From Flavobacteriaceae bacterium (GTDB taxonomy: Bacteria; Bacteroidota; Bacteroidia; Flavobacteriales; Flavobacteriaceae), in the NCBI GenBank assembly GCA_002694465.1, contig NZMG01000010.1:65097-129096 (forward strand): a DNA stretch of 64,000 bases, in the 5' to 3' direction. The notes under the pieces are model-generated. The model had not been told where the DNA came from, did not search any database, and saw only the letters and a program-made list of their open reading frames with translations. The translations under genes were made by a program, and so were the position numbers. Positions 55,031-63,400 of this stretch are shown piece after piece. Every line of letters begins with the position of its first letter. The first letter of the stretch is position 1.

Positions 55031-55465
55031 TTAATCCAAATTGAGATTGAAGAAAAGGATGTTTTTATCGGTATTTTTTTCTTTTTCAATAAACCCAAAT
55101 TTCCTATACAATGATATGGCTTTAAGGTTATCGGCATCCACAGATAAATTAATCTTTTTTAAATCATTCTCATTTGCATAGTTTATTAATACATCCATCA
55201 TTTTTTTACCATATCCTTTACCTGTATAACTTGGAATTAAAGCAATGCCTAGCCATACCTTATCTTTTTCTTTATCTAAATGCCCATAGGCAAAAGGTTT
55301 TTCATTTTTTAAAAAAACCACGGTAACCAAATGGTTTTTAATAAAAGAGAAAGGTCTAGAGGCATAGTAACGGAACTTTTTTGAATTTTCAGCTAGGTTT
55401 TCAATAAATTCCTTTAAATAAAAAATATTTTCATCTGTAATTCTGATGATTCGAACATCATCCAT
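55031..55465 (-). CDS. GNAT family N-acetyltransferase
   Basis: This 144-residue GNAT protein has the acetyl-CoA loop IALIPSYTGKGYGKKMMD (about 92-109, pattern R/Q-x2-G-x-G/A variant) and the C-terminal ADNLKAISLYRKFGF. It overlaps the aminotransferase gene by 8 bases. In loci of this type the GNAT N-acetylates the amino sugar made by the aminotransferase, so a 4-amino-4,6-dideoxyhexose is the likely acceptor. That role is inferred from adjacency. Confidence 0.85.
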   Translation of the reverse strand: MDDVRIIRITDENIFYLKEFIENLAENSKKFRYYASRPFSFIKNHLVTVVFLKNEKPFAYGHLDKEKDKVWLGIALIPSYTGKGYGKKMMDVLINYANENDLKKINLSVDADNLKAISLYRKFGFIEKEKNTDKNILFFNLNLD

Positions 55466-56555
55466 TTTGGTATGACTTTAAAGTTTCTACGATGTAATCT
55501 ATATCAACCTCATTTAAATCTGGATAACTGGGTAAATTAATCCCTCTACGTGCTAGTTGCTCTGAAACTGAATGAGTTTCAAACTTTTTTGAATAAATTG
55601 GCATGGTATGAACAGGATAAAACATAGGTCTTGTTTCAATCCCCTTTTTTAATAAAAAAGCTTTGAATTTTTCTCTATTAAAGTCTTTGGGTAATAAAAT
55701 TGTAAACATCCAATAAGAATGTACAGTATCTTTCATTTCTTTATGATATTGAAAATCTGTCCCTTCTAATTTTTCAATATACCAATTTGCAAGTTGTCTT
55801 TTTTTTGCGAGGATTTCATCAATTTTCTCTAATTGTGCTAATCCAATCGCAGCACAAATATTTGTCATCCTATAATTATATCCTATAGCATCATGCCAAT
55901 ATTCTCTATACTTAGCAAGCCCCTGACCCTTTAAATGAACAACTCTTTCGTGCAATGTTTCATTATTTGAAACAACCATGCCTCCCTCTCCGGTAGTTAT
56001 CGTTTTATTACCATAAAAACTAAAGGTTGAAATATCACCAAACGTCCCAACATGCTCACCTTGATATTTGGTGCCTATTGCTTCTGCGCAATCTTCTACA
56101 AGAAAAAGATTATACTTTTTACAAAGGTCTTTTAATGACAATAGATTACAAGACTGCCCATAAAGATGAACACAAAGTACAGCTTTTGTTTTTTTGGTGA
56201 TTTTTTTCTCAACATCGGCAATATCAATCTGCCAATCTTCATTATTGCAATCTACAAAAACGGGAGTAGCTCCTGTGTAGGTTATACAATTTACTGAAGC
56301 CACATAGGTTAGCGTTGGTACAATTACTTCATCACCACTATTAATCCCCAAAGCTTCTAAAGCCAAATGTAGTGCAACTGTACCATTAGAAACTGCTGTA
56401 GCATAATTACCTCCTATGAATTTTAAAAAAGTATCCTCAAACTTATCTAAGAATGCACCTTTACCAGATATCCAAGTAGAATCCAAGCATTCATTTACAT
56501 ATTTTTTCTCATTACCTATTAATGAAGGTTGATATACAGGATATTTAATACTCAT
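55458..56555 (-). CDS. DegT/DnrJ/EryC1 aminotransferase, probable GDP-perosamine synthase
   Basis: This 365-residue PLP enzyme has the PLP lysine in YGNKTITTGEGG (near 185), the aspartate pair in LVEDCAEAIGT and the opening PVYQPSLIGNEKKYVNECLDSTWIS in parts, which closely recalls RfbE/Per perosamine synthases. It would aminate GDP-4-keto-6-deoxymannose, produced by gmd in the same locus. Subtype is by resemblance and context, not proven; other sugar 4-aminotransferases remain possible. Confidence 0.85.
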   Translation of the reverse strand: MSIKYPVYQPSLIGNEKKYVNECLDSTWISGKGAFLDKFEDTFLKFIGGNYATAVSNGTVALHLALEALGINSGDEVIVPTLTYVASVNCITYTGATPVFVDCNNEDWQIDIADVEKKITKKTKAVLCVHLYGQSCNLLSLKDLCKKYNLFLVEDCAEAIGTKYQGEHVGTFGDISTFSFYGNKTITTGEGGMVVSNNETLHERVVHLKGQGLAKYREYWHDAIGYNYRMTNICAAIGLAQLEKIDEILAKKRQLANWYIEKLEGTDFQYHKEMKDTVHSYWMFTILLPKDFNREKFKAFLLKKGIETRPMFYPVHTMPIYSKKFETHSVSEQLARRGINLPSYPDLNEVDIDYIVETLKSYQNG

Positions 56556-56556
56556 A

Positions 56557-57414
56557 CTATAAAGATTCTATTTTATTTTCCCTTATGTTGTAAATTGGCA
56601 TGCCTTTAATTTTGTTCAGTCTCTCTTCACCTCTAAGATAAGTTAAATTCCCATTCTTATCCCTAGATTCTCTAAATTTAGATTTTATGAAGCCCTCTTC
56701 TACTGTTAATTCCTTCAAATTCTTTTTAAATTCTCTTTTTACGAAGTAGGCATTATTACCAGCACTATTACAGCCTATAAACACATACCCTTTTTCGTTA
56801 GCTAAATGATATAAAGCTGCAAGGGATGCTCCAGCATACAAATTGCTATAATGTTCTTTTGTCCTTTCAAAACCAGGCTTATATGGTATTGTTATAGCCC
56901 TTTCAGAACCAAAGACACTATTGTATTCTACAATAACCAAAACAGGAGACACCACATTTATTGCTTTCCAAATCCAATAATCATTTCCATCAATATCAAT
57001 GTGGAGTAAACCTATTTTACCTTGAAAATTTTCCTGTCTAATAATTTCATTGATATTTTTTTTATTCACAAATACAGCTCTTGCTATTAAATCATATTTC
57101 CAATATAAATCCTGACTTTTAATAAAATCAATATTCTTAGGGTTACCATCCAATACTAGACCCGACCAGTTGTTATTCATTAACAGGAATCTTGTATTGG
57201 ATTCCATATAATTCTCTACTCCAAACTCAATAAATTTTTTTGTGGGGATGTCAAGGTAATTAATTAAATATTGAATAATACCATCATCCTCCCATTGAGA
57301 AAATACCTTAAACTCCACATCTAAAAGAGAATTTATTGGTTTTGTATAATCAAGCTGTCGTGTTAAGATTTGACCGCCTTGAAACAATAATTGATCTATA
57401 TTTACACTTTCCAT
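56557..57414 (-). CDS. putative SAM-dependent methyltransferase-like protein
   Basis: The protein has 285 residues. A Rossmann-like core is suggested by KKFIEFGVENYMESNT (near 75, position of SAM motif I), WSGLVLDGNPKNIDFI and GLLHIDIDGNDYWIWKAI, the order found in FkbM-like methyltransferases. The glycine-rich loop is weak, so SAM binding is uncertain. It lies one base after the aminotransferase gene. Sugar O-methylation is an inference. Confidence 0.65.
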   Translation of the reverse strand: MESVNIDQLLFQGGQILTRQLDYTKPINSLLDVEFKVFSQWEDDGIIQYLINYLDIPTKKFIEFGVENYMESNTRFLLMNNNWSGLVLDGNPKNIDFIKSQDLYWKYDLIARAVFVNKKNINEIIRQENFQGKIGLLHIDIDGNDYWIWKAINVVSPVLVIVEYNSVFGSERAITIPYKPGFERTKEHYSNLYAGASLAALYHLANEKGYVFIGCNSAGNNAYFVKREFKKNLKELTVEEGFIKSKFRESRDKNGNLTYLRGEERLNKIKGMPIYNIRENKIESL

Positions 57415-57446
57415 ATATAATACTTGTACGAATGAACTTGTGAAAG

Positions 57447-58370
57447 TTAAAAATACTTTTTAAAAATGGACAACAAATCTTTCACATGATGATTCTTTCT
57501 AGATTTAAAGTTCTCTTCAAAGCCTCTTTCAACTGATCTAATTATTTTTTTTTCTAATTTGATTGGAATTTGTTTAACATCAATATCATCATTACTAACC
57601 ATTACAGTTTTAAAAAAATCATCATTCTCACAATGTGTTCCAGTGCCATCAAAACCAATATTTGAAACTAGTGATTTATTAGGGAATACAAACCATTTTT
57701 GTTGAAGAAACATATTTGCATAAAACCTAATCGCCCAAGAATTGTTATGCCCTTTATAGTTTGCAACTAGCATTTCAAAAAATTGATACCCCCCAAAATT
57801 AATTTTTTCCTTTAAATCTTGTCTTTCAATATTATCTATTAATTCTTTTGAATTCCAATTTATTGTTTTCCATCTATCTACCCAAGTAGCATAACTCCAA
57901 GAGCAAGCTATTGGAAGAAAATAGGTCTTGTCTTCAATTTTCCCTTTGAATGGATAGCAATATGCAGAGACACCAAAAACATTTTGTTCATCTAGATATT
58001 TCTCAAGTATTTTATTTTTAAAATTCAAAAAGTATTTGCCCACAATTAGGTCATCTTCCAAAACAATAACCTTCCCAAACCTATTTACAATTTCCGTGAC
58101 CCCATCAATAACATTTTTTGCTAGGCCGAGGTTTTCTTCCCGCTTTATTAATGTTATTTCTTGGCACCAAGGCTTACTAGTAACTATTTGTCTTGTATTT
58201 TCAACTTTTTGTATTTCCTCTTGGGTGGCATCTTTCTTGGGGCCATCGGCAAAAACAAAAAGCTTAGATTGTGAAGCAAGAACATTAGCTTGGAGCGCAA
58301 GCAAGGTTTGCTCGGTATGCCAAGGGCGGTTAAAGACAAATAGTACGATTGGGGCTAAAGATTCTTGCAT
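57447..58370 (-). CDS. GT-A glycosyltransferase (GNT-I/GT2-like)
   Basis: The protein has 307 residues. PIVLFVFNRPWHTEQTLLAL opens the fold, LFVFADGPKKD follows, and VIVLEDDLIVGKYFLNF carries the E-D-D metal site near residue 103. The C-terminal half has SWSYATWVDRWKTI and NIGFDGTGTHC, a pattern common in Bacteroidota capsule loci. It overlaps the FkbM gene by 16 bases. The donor sugar is not known. Confidence 0.83.
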   Translation of the reverse strand: MQESLAPIVLFVFNRPWHTEQTLLALQANVLASQSKLFVFADGPKKDATQEEIQKVENTRQIVTSKPWCQEITLIKREENLGLAKNVIDGVTEIVNRFGKVIVLEDDLIVGKYFLNFKNKILEKYLDEQNVFGVSAYCYPFKGKIEDKTYFLPIACSWSYATWVDRWKTINWNSKELIDNIERQDLKEKINFGGYQFFEMLVANYKGHNNSWAIRFYANMFLQQKWFVFPNKSLVSNIGFDGTGTHCENDDFFKTVMVSNDDIDVKQIPIKLEKKIIRSVERGFEENFKSRKNHHVKDLLSIFKKYF

Positions 58371-59092
58371 CGAGTGTCTTTAAAGAAAAGTGTATTAAAA
58401 GTCTTCCCTATCAATTCATAATGCTTGCCCTTTAAAAACAAAAAAAGTTCGCTTGATTCAATAAATTGGATAAGCGGTTGCTTTACGAGATCTTCAACTA
58501 ATAAGATTTTCGGTCTAAATTGTTCCCAATTATTGGACTTTAGTACTTCTAAATCTAAACCCTCAACATCAACCGACATAAAATCTATAACTTGGTTCTT
58601 TGGTAAGTATTTTTCGAAAACCTCATTAAGTGTTTGGGTCGCTATCGTCTTTTTTTCAATTATTCTATACTCCTGAAACCCATCTTTTTTGTTTGCTTCG
58701 GTTTTAGAAAATGTATTGAGTGCCGGTTCATTAAAAATATAAAAAAGCAGTTCCTCCTTTTTAGAGGAAATAGCCACTTCCAAATTTGTATCACGAGGTC
58801 TGTCAATATCAAATATTTTCATTGCTCCAGGCATTGCATCGATATTAATACCCTTCCATCCCTTTTTGTAAAAAAAGTATGTGTTCGAAAACCGCATGGG
58901 GTGGTGTGCTCCTACATCTACATAAAACCCCTCTGTTTTGCCTCCAAACAACCTGTTTAATATAGCATCTTCTCCTTCTTGGGAATAGTAAAAGTTTCCA
59001 AATGTACTTAAATGCTCCACTTGTGTTTGATGCTTAGGAAGAAAAATGCTCTGTAGCCTACTTTTTACTTTGTATAATAAAGAATTACTCAT
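58355..59092 (-). CDS. FkbM family methyltransferase
   Basis: The protein has 245 residues from ATG 59092 (MSNSLLYKVKSR), preferred over a longer frame to 59119 that would overlap the previous gene. GFYVDVGAHHPMRFSNT is SAM motif I of FkbM proteins, GINIDAMPGAM is motif II, and FMSVDVEGLDLEVLKS is the FkbM core. These enzymes O-methylate sugars. It lies 10 bases from the upstream methyltransferase gene. Confidence 0.88.
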   Translation of the reverse strand: MSNSLLYKVKSRLQSIFLPKHQTQVEHLSTFGNFYYSQEGEDAILNRLFGGKTEGFYVDVGAHHPMRFSNTYFFYKKGWKGINIDAMPGAMKIFDIDRPRDTNLEVAISSKKEELLFYIFNEPALNTFSKTEANKKDGFQEYRIIEKKTIATQTLNEVFEKYLPKNQVIDFMSVDVEGLDLEVLKSNNWEQFRPKILLVEDLVKQPLIQFIESSELFLFLKGKHYELIGKTFNTLFFKDTRCKNL

Positions 59093-59102
59093 TGTTTGTA
59101 TA

Positions 59103-59807
59103 TTAATATCCTCCACCAATAGGAATCATAGGCTGAATAGAAATTGGCTGTAAATCTACTTGTCTATCCATAAAAATACTAGTAGTCCAAGTATAATCGT
59201 TAATAGGTCCAAAGCCATGAAAATCAACCTGTATATAATTCTTATTCCTAAAAATAGCAGCAATATCTGGATGTCTATCACTATTATCAAGTATAATTAA
59301 TCCCTTTGGCTTAATAATATCAAGCGCTTTGTTTGCACAAGCATCTCTAAGAATTCCATCTATTAATATTATATCGAATTTTTTATTCAGTGTTGAGGGT
59401 TTCTCGACGTAATTATCAGTAGCTAAAAAGAGTTCTTGATTTTCAATTTTTATATCACATAGTAATTCATACCATTCTTGATTACTTTCTATGGAATAGA
59501 TTTTTTTTACCTTTTTTGAAAAATATATCGAAGAGCTACCCGCCCCCCATTCTAACATTTCTTTGTTACTAAAATCCAGTTGGTTTAAATAATCTATTGC
59601 AGGATATGTAAACCATGGGATAGGTTGATTATTTGCATCAACTGCCTTTTGTAGTTTCTTGCTGATTAAATGACCATAATCAAACTCTAGCAATTTTGCC
59701 GCTGGGGTAAACTTAGTGGGCAACGGGCCTATTTTTTGAATTCTATAGCCTAGATGATTGATTCCTTTTTTAAAAAGGTTTTTAATACGTTTATTTATTG
59801 AATTCAT
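59103..59807 (-). CDS. class I SAM-dependent methyltransferase
   Basis: The protein has 234 residues. EMLEWGAGSSSIYFSKKV near 83-100 is SAM motif I, IYSIESNQEWYELL motif II, and FDIILIDGILRDAC with GLIILDNSDRHPD supply the acidic active-site region. It overlaps Wzt by 17 bases, an arrangement shared by methyltransferases that cap the O-antigen chain in ABC-exported systems. A chain-terminating role is inference. Confidence 0.82.
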   Translation of the reverse strand: MNSINKRIKNLFKKGINHLGYRIQKIGPLPTKFTPAAKLLEFDYGHLISKKLQKAVDANNQPIPWFTYPAIDYLNQLDFSNKEMLEWGAGSSSIYFSKKVKKIYSIESNQEWYELLCDIKIENQELFLATDNYVEKPSTLNKKFDIILIDGILRDACANKALDIIKPKGLIILDNSDRHPDIAAIFRNKNYIQVDFHGFGPINDYTWTTSIFMDRQVDLQPISIQPMIPIGGGY

Positions 59808-61074
59808 GTGGTACTAAAAAATTTCCTTGATTAACTTCTACAATCCTACCAGATTTAAAAAAGTCTCCGTGCTCAACATCAAAAGTACCTGCATTTAGAA
59901 TCCAATCTGAAATGACTTCTTGAATACTACAAAATAAGGTAAAATGAAAAGATCCTGCCTGAAATGGAACCGAAGGTATCTTGATTTTAACAATACTTTC
60001 TTCATTAGACGAAAATGTGATAGGCTGGTTTGTAAGGTCATTACTAAATAATGTTATTCGGCTTGCATTTGAATCATCTATACCAACAGATATTCGAATA
60101 TTTGATAATTCTTCAGAACTAGTATTTAAAATCTTAAGCACCATTTTAGCTGTCATTCCAGATTGTAAAATCCCAATTTCTTGATTCTCATGATTCTCAA
60201 ACCAAAACTTTAAAAACTTAAGCTTTCCACTTCCTTTTCGATCTTTCCTCTCACTTAAATCTTTTTTTATATCCTTGTTCCTAAATCCTTTAAGATAATA
60301 GTTAATCACCTCATCAGTGGTTCCAATTTTATCAATTGTACCATTGTAAAGTAGCATGACTCGTGTACAGAGGTTTTGAATACTTGCCATATTATGGCTT
60401 ACAAATAAAACGGTACGTCCTCCTCCTCTACTTATTTCTTGCATCTTTCCTATCGCCTTTTTTTGAAACTCGGCATCGCCAACCGCAAGAACCTCATCAA
60501 CTACTAAGATTTCTGGCTCCAAATGGGCGGCCACAGCAAAAGCAAGTCTAACTGTCATACCGCTACTATAGCGTTTAGTTGGTGTATCAATATACATTTC
60601 ACAACCACTAAATTCAATAATCTCATCTATCTTAGCATCTACCTCCTTTTTGGTCATACCAAGGATAGTTCCATTTAAGTAGATATTCTCCCTTCCAGTA
60701 AGTTCTGGATTAAAACCCGTACCTACTTCAAGTAAAGAGGCAATACGCCCCCTACTTTTAATAATCCCTGTAGTTGGGGTGGTAACACGAGATAATATTT
60801 TAAGTAAGGTACTTTTTCCTGCACCATTTTTACCAATAATCCCTAATACTTCGCCTTGTTGCACTTCAAAATTTATATCCTGCAAAGCCCATACATAGTT
60901 CTCGGTAGCTTTAGTGCTTCTATCATTTACACTACCCAGCTTTAAATAAGGGTCTTCTTTACCTTGTATACGATGCCACCATCTATTTAAATCATGTGTT
61001 AGTGTACCCGTACCCACATAGCCAAGCCGATATTGTTTACTTACGTTTTCTATTTTAAGTATTGGTTTCGACAT
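59791..61074 (-). CDS. wzt: polysaccharide ABC transporter ATPase with C-terminal glycan-binding extension
   Basis: The protein has 427 residues. The ATPase part (1 to about 250) has Walker A GKNGAGKSTLLK (about 77-88), signature YSSGMTVRLAFA (about 168), Walker B EILVVDEVLAVGD and SHNMASI. The extension at about 285-427 is predicted beta-sandwich, as in Wzt proteins that recognise the chain end of the exported polymer. It drives export of lipid-linked glycan across the inner membrane with the adjacent permease. It abuts the permease gene with no gap. Confidence 0.93.
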   Translation of the reverse strand: MSKPILKIENVSKQYRLGYVGTGTLTHDLNRWWHRIQGKEDPYLKLGSVNDRSTKATENYVWALQDINFEVQQGEVLGIIGKNGAGKSTLLKILSRVTTPTTGIIKSRGRIASLLEVGTGFNPELTGRENIYLNGTILGMTKKEVDAKIDEIIEFSGCEMYIDTPTKRYSSGMTVRLAFAVAAHLEPEILVVDEVLAVGDAEFQKKAIGKMQEISRGGGRTVLFVSHNMASIQNLCTRVMLLYNGTIDKIGTTDEVINYYLKGFRNKDIKKDLSERKDRKGSGKLKFLKFWFENHENQEIGILQSGMTAKMVLKILNTSSEELSNIRISVGIDDSNASRITLFSNDLTNQPITFSSNEESIVKIKIPSVPFQAGSFHFTLFCSIQEVISDWILNAGTFDVEHGDFFKSGRIVEVNQGNFLVPHEFNK

Positions 61075-61947
61075 TTAAACGGTATCAATAAAAGTTTTTT
61101 CGGTTCTATTAAATAAGATTAATCCTATAAAAAGTAATAAAATTCCCAAAGCACCCACCCAAGACAATCCTATCCAGCTAAAATATAAGTTATCTGTAGC
61201 AAACAAACAATATCTAAATCCTTCAATAATCTGTGCTAAGGGATTGTAATCTACAATCCAGGCATACTCAGAAGCTTTCTCTTGAAGAGCACTTATTGGA
61301 TATGGCACAGCAGAAATATACATCAATAACTGCATTGCGAACCCCAATAAAATGGAAACGTCCCTATACTTGGTGGTAAACGTAGAAATTATCATCCCTA
61401 ATCCAAGCCCATATACAATTAGTAATAATACAAATACTGGAAATAAAAGCAAATACAACCCTGGTTGTAAGGGGATATTTTCAAAAGCTACATAATAGAC
61501 ATAAAACCCAGCCAAAATACAGCACTGTATCCCAAACCGAAATAATTGTGACAATACTTTGGACATAGGGACCACAAACCTAGGAAAATACACCTTCCCA
61601 AACATCCCTGCATTTGCCTTAAAGGTGGAAGAAGTGGTGTTTAATGTAAAACTAAAAAAACTCCATGCCGTAATACCCGTAAGGTTAAATAAAAATGAAG
61701 GAACAACACCTGTACTAATATTGGCAATATTATTAAAAACCAAAGTGAAAATAACCGATGTAAACAATGGCTGAATCACAAACCACAAAGGTCCTAAAAC
61801 TGTTTGCTTGTAAGCTGCAGTAATGTCCCTCTTTACAAACATGAGCAATAAATCGCGATAGCGCCATATCTCTTTTAAATTAAGATCGATGAGCTTCCGT
61901 TTGGAAGAGATTTCGTACAGCCAAGGTTCCTCTTGTTGGGGAGTCAT
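61075..61947 (-). CDS. wzm: polysaccharide ABC transporter permease
   Basis: This 290-residue ABC-2 type membrane protein has six transmembrane helices. KRDITAAYKQTVLGPLWFVIQP in parts near 39-60 is the amphipathic gating helix typical of Wzm/TagG, and YNPLAQIIEGFRYCLF near 235 is conserved at the C-terminal side. It is first in the roughly 36-kb minus-strand run and pairs with Wzt. No clear promoter consensus was found in the AT-rich region upstream. Confidence 0.92.
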   Translation of the reverse strand: MTPQQEEPWLYEISSKRKLIDLNLKEIWRYRDLLLMFVKRDITAAYKQTVLGPLWFVIQPLFTSVIFTLVFNNIANISTGVVPSFLFNLTGITAWSFFSFTLNTTSSTFKANAGMFGKVYFPRFVVPMSKVLSQLFRFGIQCCILAGFYVYYVAFENIPLQPGLYLLLFPVFVLLLIVYGLGLGMIISTFTTKYRDVSILLGFAMQLLMYISAVPYPISALQEKASEYAWIVDYNPLAQIIEGFRYCLFATDNLYFSWIGLSWVGALGILLLFIGLILFNRTEKTFIDTV

Positions 61948-62090
61948 AGTAGGTTATTATATTATTGGCAAGATAACAAATCTCTAGAAGTATTAACCCT
62001 AAGAAATTTTAGGAATAAGAGAATTTATAAACGAGTTATTAAGGATTAGGGAATTGTGAATTGAAAGTGGGAATTTAAAAAACTACAATA

Positions 62091-62144
62091 GGCTCCCCTC
62101 TTTAGTTAAAGAGGGGAAAGAGTGCGAAGCGCTCAGGGGAGTTT
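62091..62144. repeat. switch-like structured repeat, left copy
   Basis: Arms CCCCTCTTTA and TAAAGAGGGG pair with almost no loop, then GAGTGC and GCGCTC form a second, imperfect hairpin. The outer CTCCCCT can instead pair with the distal AGGGGAG, excluding the first hairpin. Near-identical copies lie at 63.5-64 kb. Confidence 0.85.
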
Positions 62145-62154
62145 GAAAAAACAA

Positions 62155-62210
62155 ACCCTCCGTCCCGACACTTTGGTCGGGACACCTCCCTTGAACTCAA
62201 GAGAGGAGCA
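62155..62210. repeat. palindromic block next to the left repeat
   Basis: GTCCCGAC (62162-62169) and GTCGGGAC (62176-62183) form a perfect 8-bp stem with a 6-base loop. A second hairpin is offered by CTCCCTTGA and the AAGAGAGGAG downstream. There is no T tract, so it is not a standard terminator. Confidence 0.75.
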
Positions 62211-62444
62211 TTTATGGACTAAATAAATAGTTAAAAAACCACAATAGGCTTCCCCTACCTAGATAAAGCATACATAAAGTATGGTTACTGTATCAATATA
62301 GCATACATGGACCAACTCATAAACAACCCGTTTCGGCACAAAAAGAAGTATTCGGCACAAAACTCATATACAAGGCACAAAAAGACTTTAATAAGCTAAA
62401 AACAGAATGTTTGGCATAAACAATCCTTAACGGAACCAACTGTT

Positions 62445-62474
62445 TTGTAGATGCTTATAGCTTTAATATGTTTG
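62445..62474 (+). promoter_or_regulatory. promoter of the orphan gene
   Basis: TTG (62445-62447), 19 bases and TATGTTTG (62467-62474) match the Bacteroidota promoter consensus. It would give a leader of about 95 bases before the ATG at 62575. Confidence 0.6.
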
Positions 62475-62574
62475 TTTTGTCTTTTAAAAATAACCACACT
62501 ATTACTTGCTGCAGAAAGTAAAAAATGGGTAAAAAAGGCAATTAATAAATGTTTAATTTTTAATACAAAGAAAA

Positions 62575-63324
62575 ATGGCGAAACAAAGTAGCTTAATTAA
62601 AATTGAAGGTACGTTAGACGACCTAACCTTCTACAAAAGTGCAGATGGGTATGTAATCCGTAAAAAAGGAGGCGTATCTAAGGATAAAATCCTAAACGAC
62701 CCCGCATTTGCAAGGACTCGTGAAAACGGAAAAGAGTTTGGGCAAGCCGCAAGCTCAGGTAAAATCTTGCGAAGAGCAATTATTGACCTCCTAAGTGAGG
62801 TAAAAGATCCAACAGTCACAAGACGGTTAACTAAAGTAATGACTCAAATTAAAAATGAGGATTCAATTTCCGAAAGAGGAGCCCGTAATGTAGCTGTGGG
62901 ACTAACAACACCCGAAGGGAGAGCATGGCTAATCGGATTTGATTTCAATTCCGAAGCACCTTTAAATCAAGTGTTGCGTTCAGATTTCGATTTAGATACA
63001 GCCACAGGAGAAATCACCATTTCCAATTTGCGAACTGCGAAAAAACTAGCATATCCCAAAGGAGCAACCCATGTTAGTTTTATAGGAGCATTTCTAAATG
63101 TAGATTTTGACACAGGAGAAAGCAAGATAGAGCTAAGCCCAATTCAAAATGAAACCATAAGCAATACGCCTGTAACTGTTTCTCTTACCCCCGCAGGGGT
63201 TCCAACGGGAACTGGAAACCAGCTGTTTGCAATGTATATTGGATTCTACCAAGAGATTAACGGCACCCAATACCAATTAAACAATGGTGCCTTTAACACA
63301 CTCACTATTATAGAAATGCTGTAA
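62575..63324 (+). CDS. unknown flavobacterial protein flanked by repeats
   Basis: This 249-residue soluble protein has no signal peptide or membrane segment. The N-terminal part is basic (IEGTLDDLTFYKSADGYVIR, then DPAFARTRENGKEFGQAASS); the C-terminal part is rich in Asp, Thr and Gly and looks beta-rich. No named family is recognised. The first 75 residues, with the DPAFARTREN block, give me an impression of a conserved domain found in several Flavobacteriaceae proteins, which I cannot verify. It has its own promoter and terminator and stands alone between repeat arrays. Confidence 0.75.
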   Translation: MAKQSSLIKIEGTLDDLTFYKSADGYVIRKKGGVSKDKILNDPAFARTRENGKEFGQAASSGKILRRAIIDLLSEVKDPTVTRRLTKVMTQIKNEDSISERGARNVAVGLTTPEGRAWLIGFDFNSEAPLNQVLRSDFDLDTATGEITISNLRTAKKLAYPKGATHVSFIGAFLNVDFDTGESKIELSPIQNETISNTPVTVSLTPAGVPTGTGNQLFAMYIGFYQEINGTQYQLNNGAFNTLTIIEML

Positions 63325-63340
63325 ATACAGAAAGATGAGT

Positions 63341-63373
63341 ATTAAAAAGGGAACAGTGGTTCCCTTTTTTAAT
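63341..63373 (+). terminator. rho-independent terminator of the orphan gene
   Basis: AAAAAGGGAAC (63344-63354) and GTTCCCTTTTTT (63359-63370) form an 11-bp stem with the loop AGTG; the six T residues end the structure. It lies 17 bases after the stop. The A-rich left arm could also let it work on the opposite strand. Confidence 0.85.
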
Positions 63374-63400
63374 ATCCCCAATAAAACAAAAAATCTTGAC

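Larger units (their letters stand above)
61948..62574. other. gene-free region upstream of wzm
   Basis: These 627 bases hold no convincing gene. They contain one complete structured repeat (62091-62144), a second palindromic block (62155-62210), a degenerate left half of the same repeat (62231-62260), three copies of GGCACAAAA (62335-62382) and two of GCATACAT, and the promoter of the orphan gene at its right end. Confidence 0.8.

Noticed and set aside
62307..62399. Thirty-codon frame in the gene-free region (MDQLINNPF start)
   Set aside because: It is made largely of three GGCACAAAA repeats, has no promoter at a sensible distance and no recognisable features.
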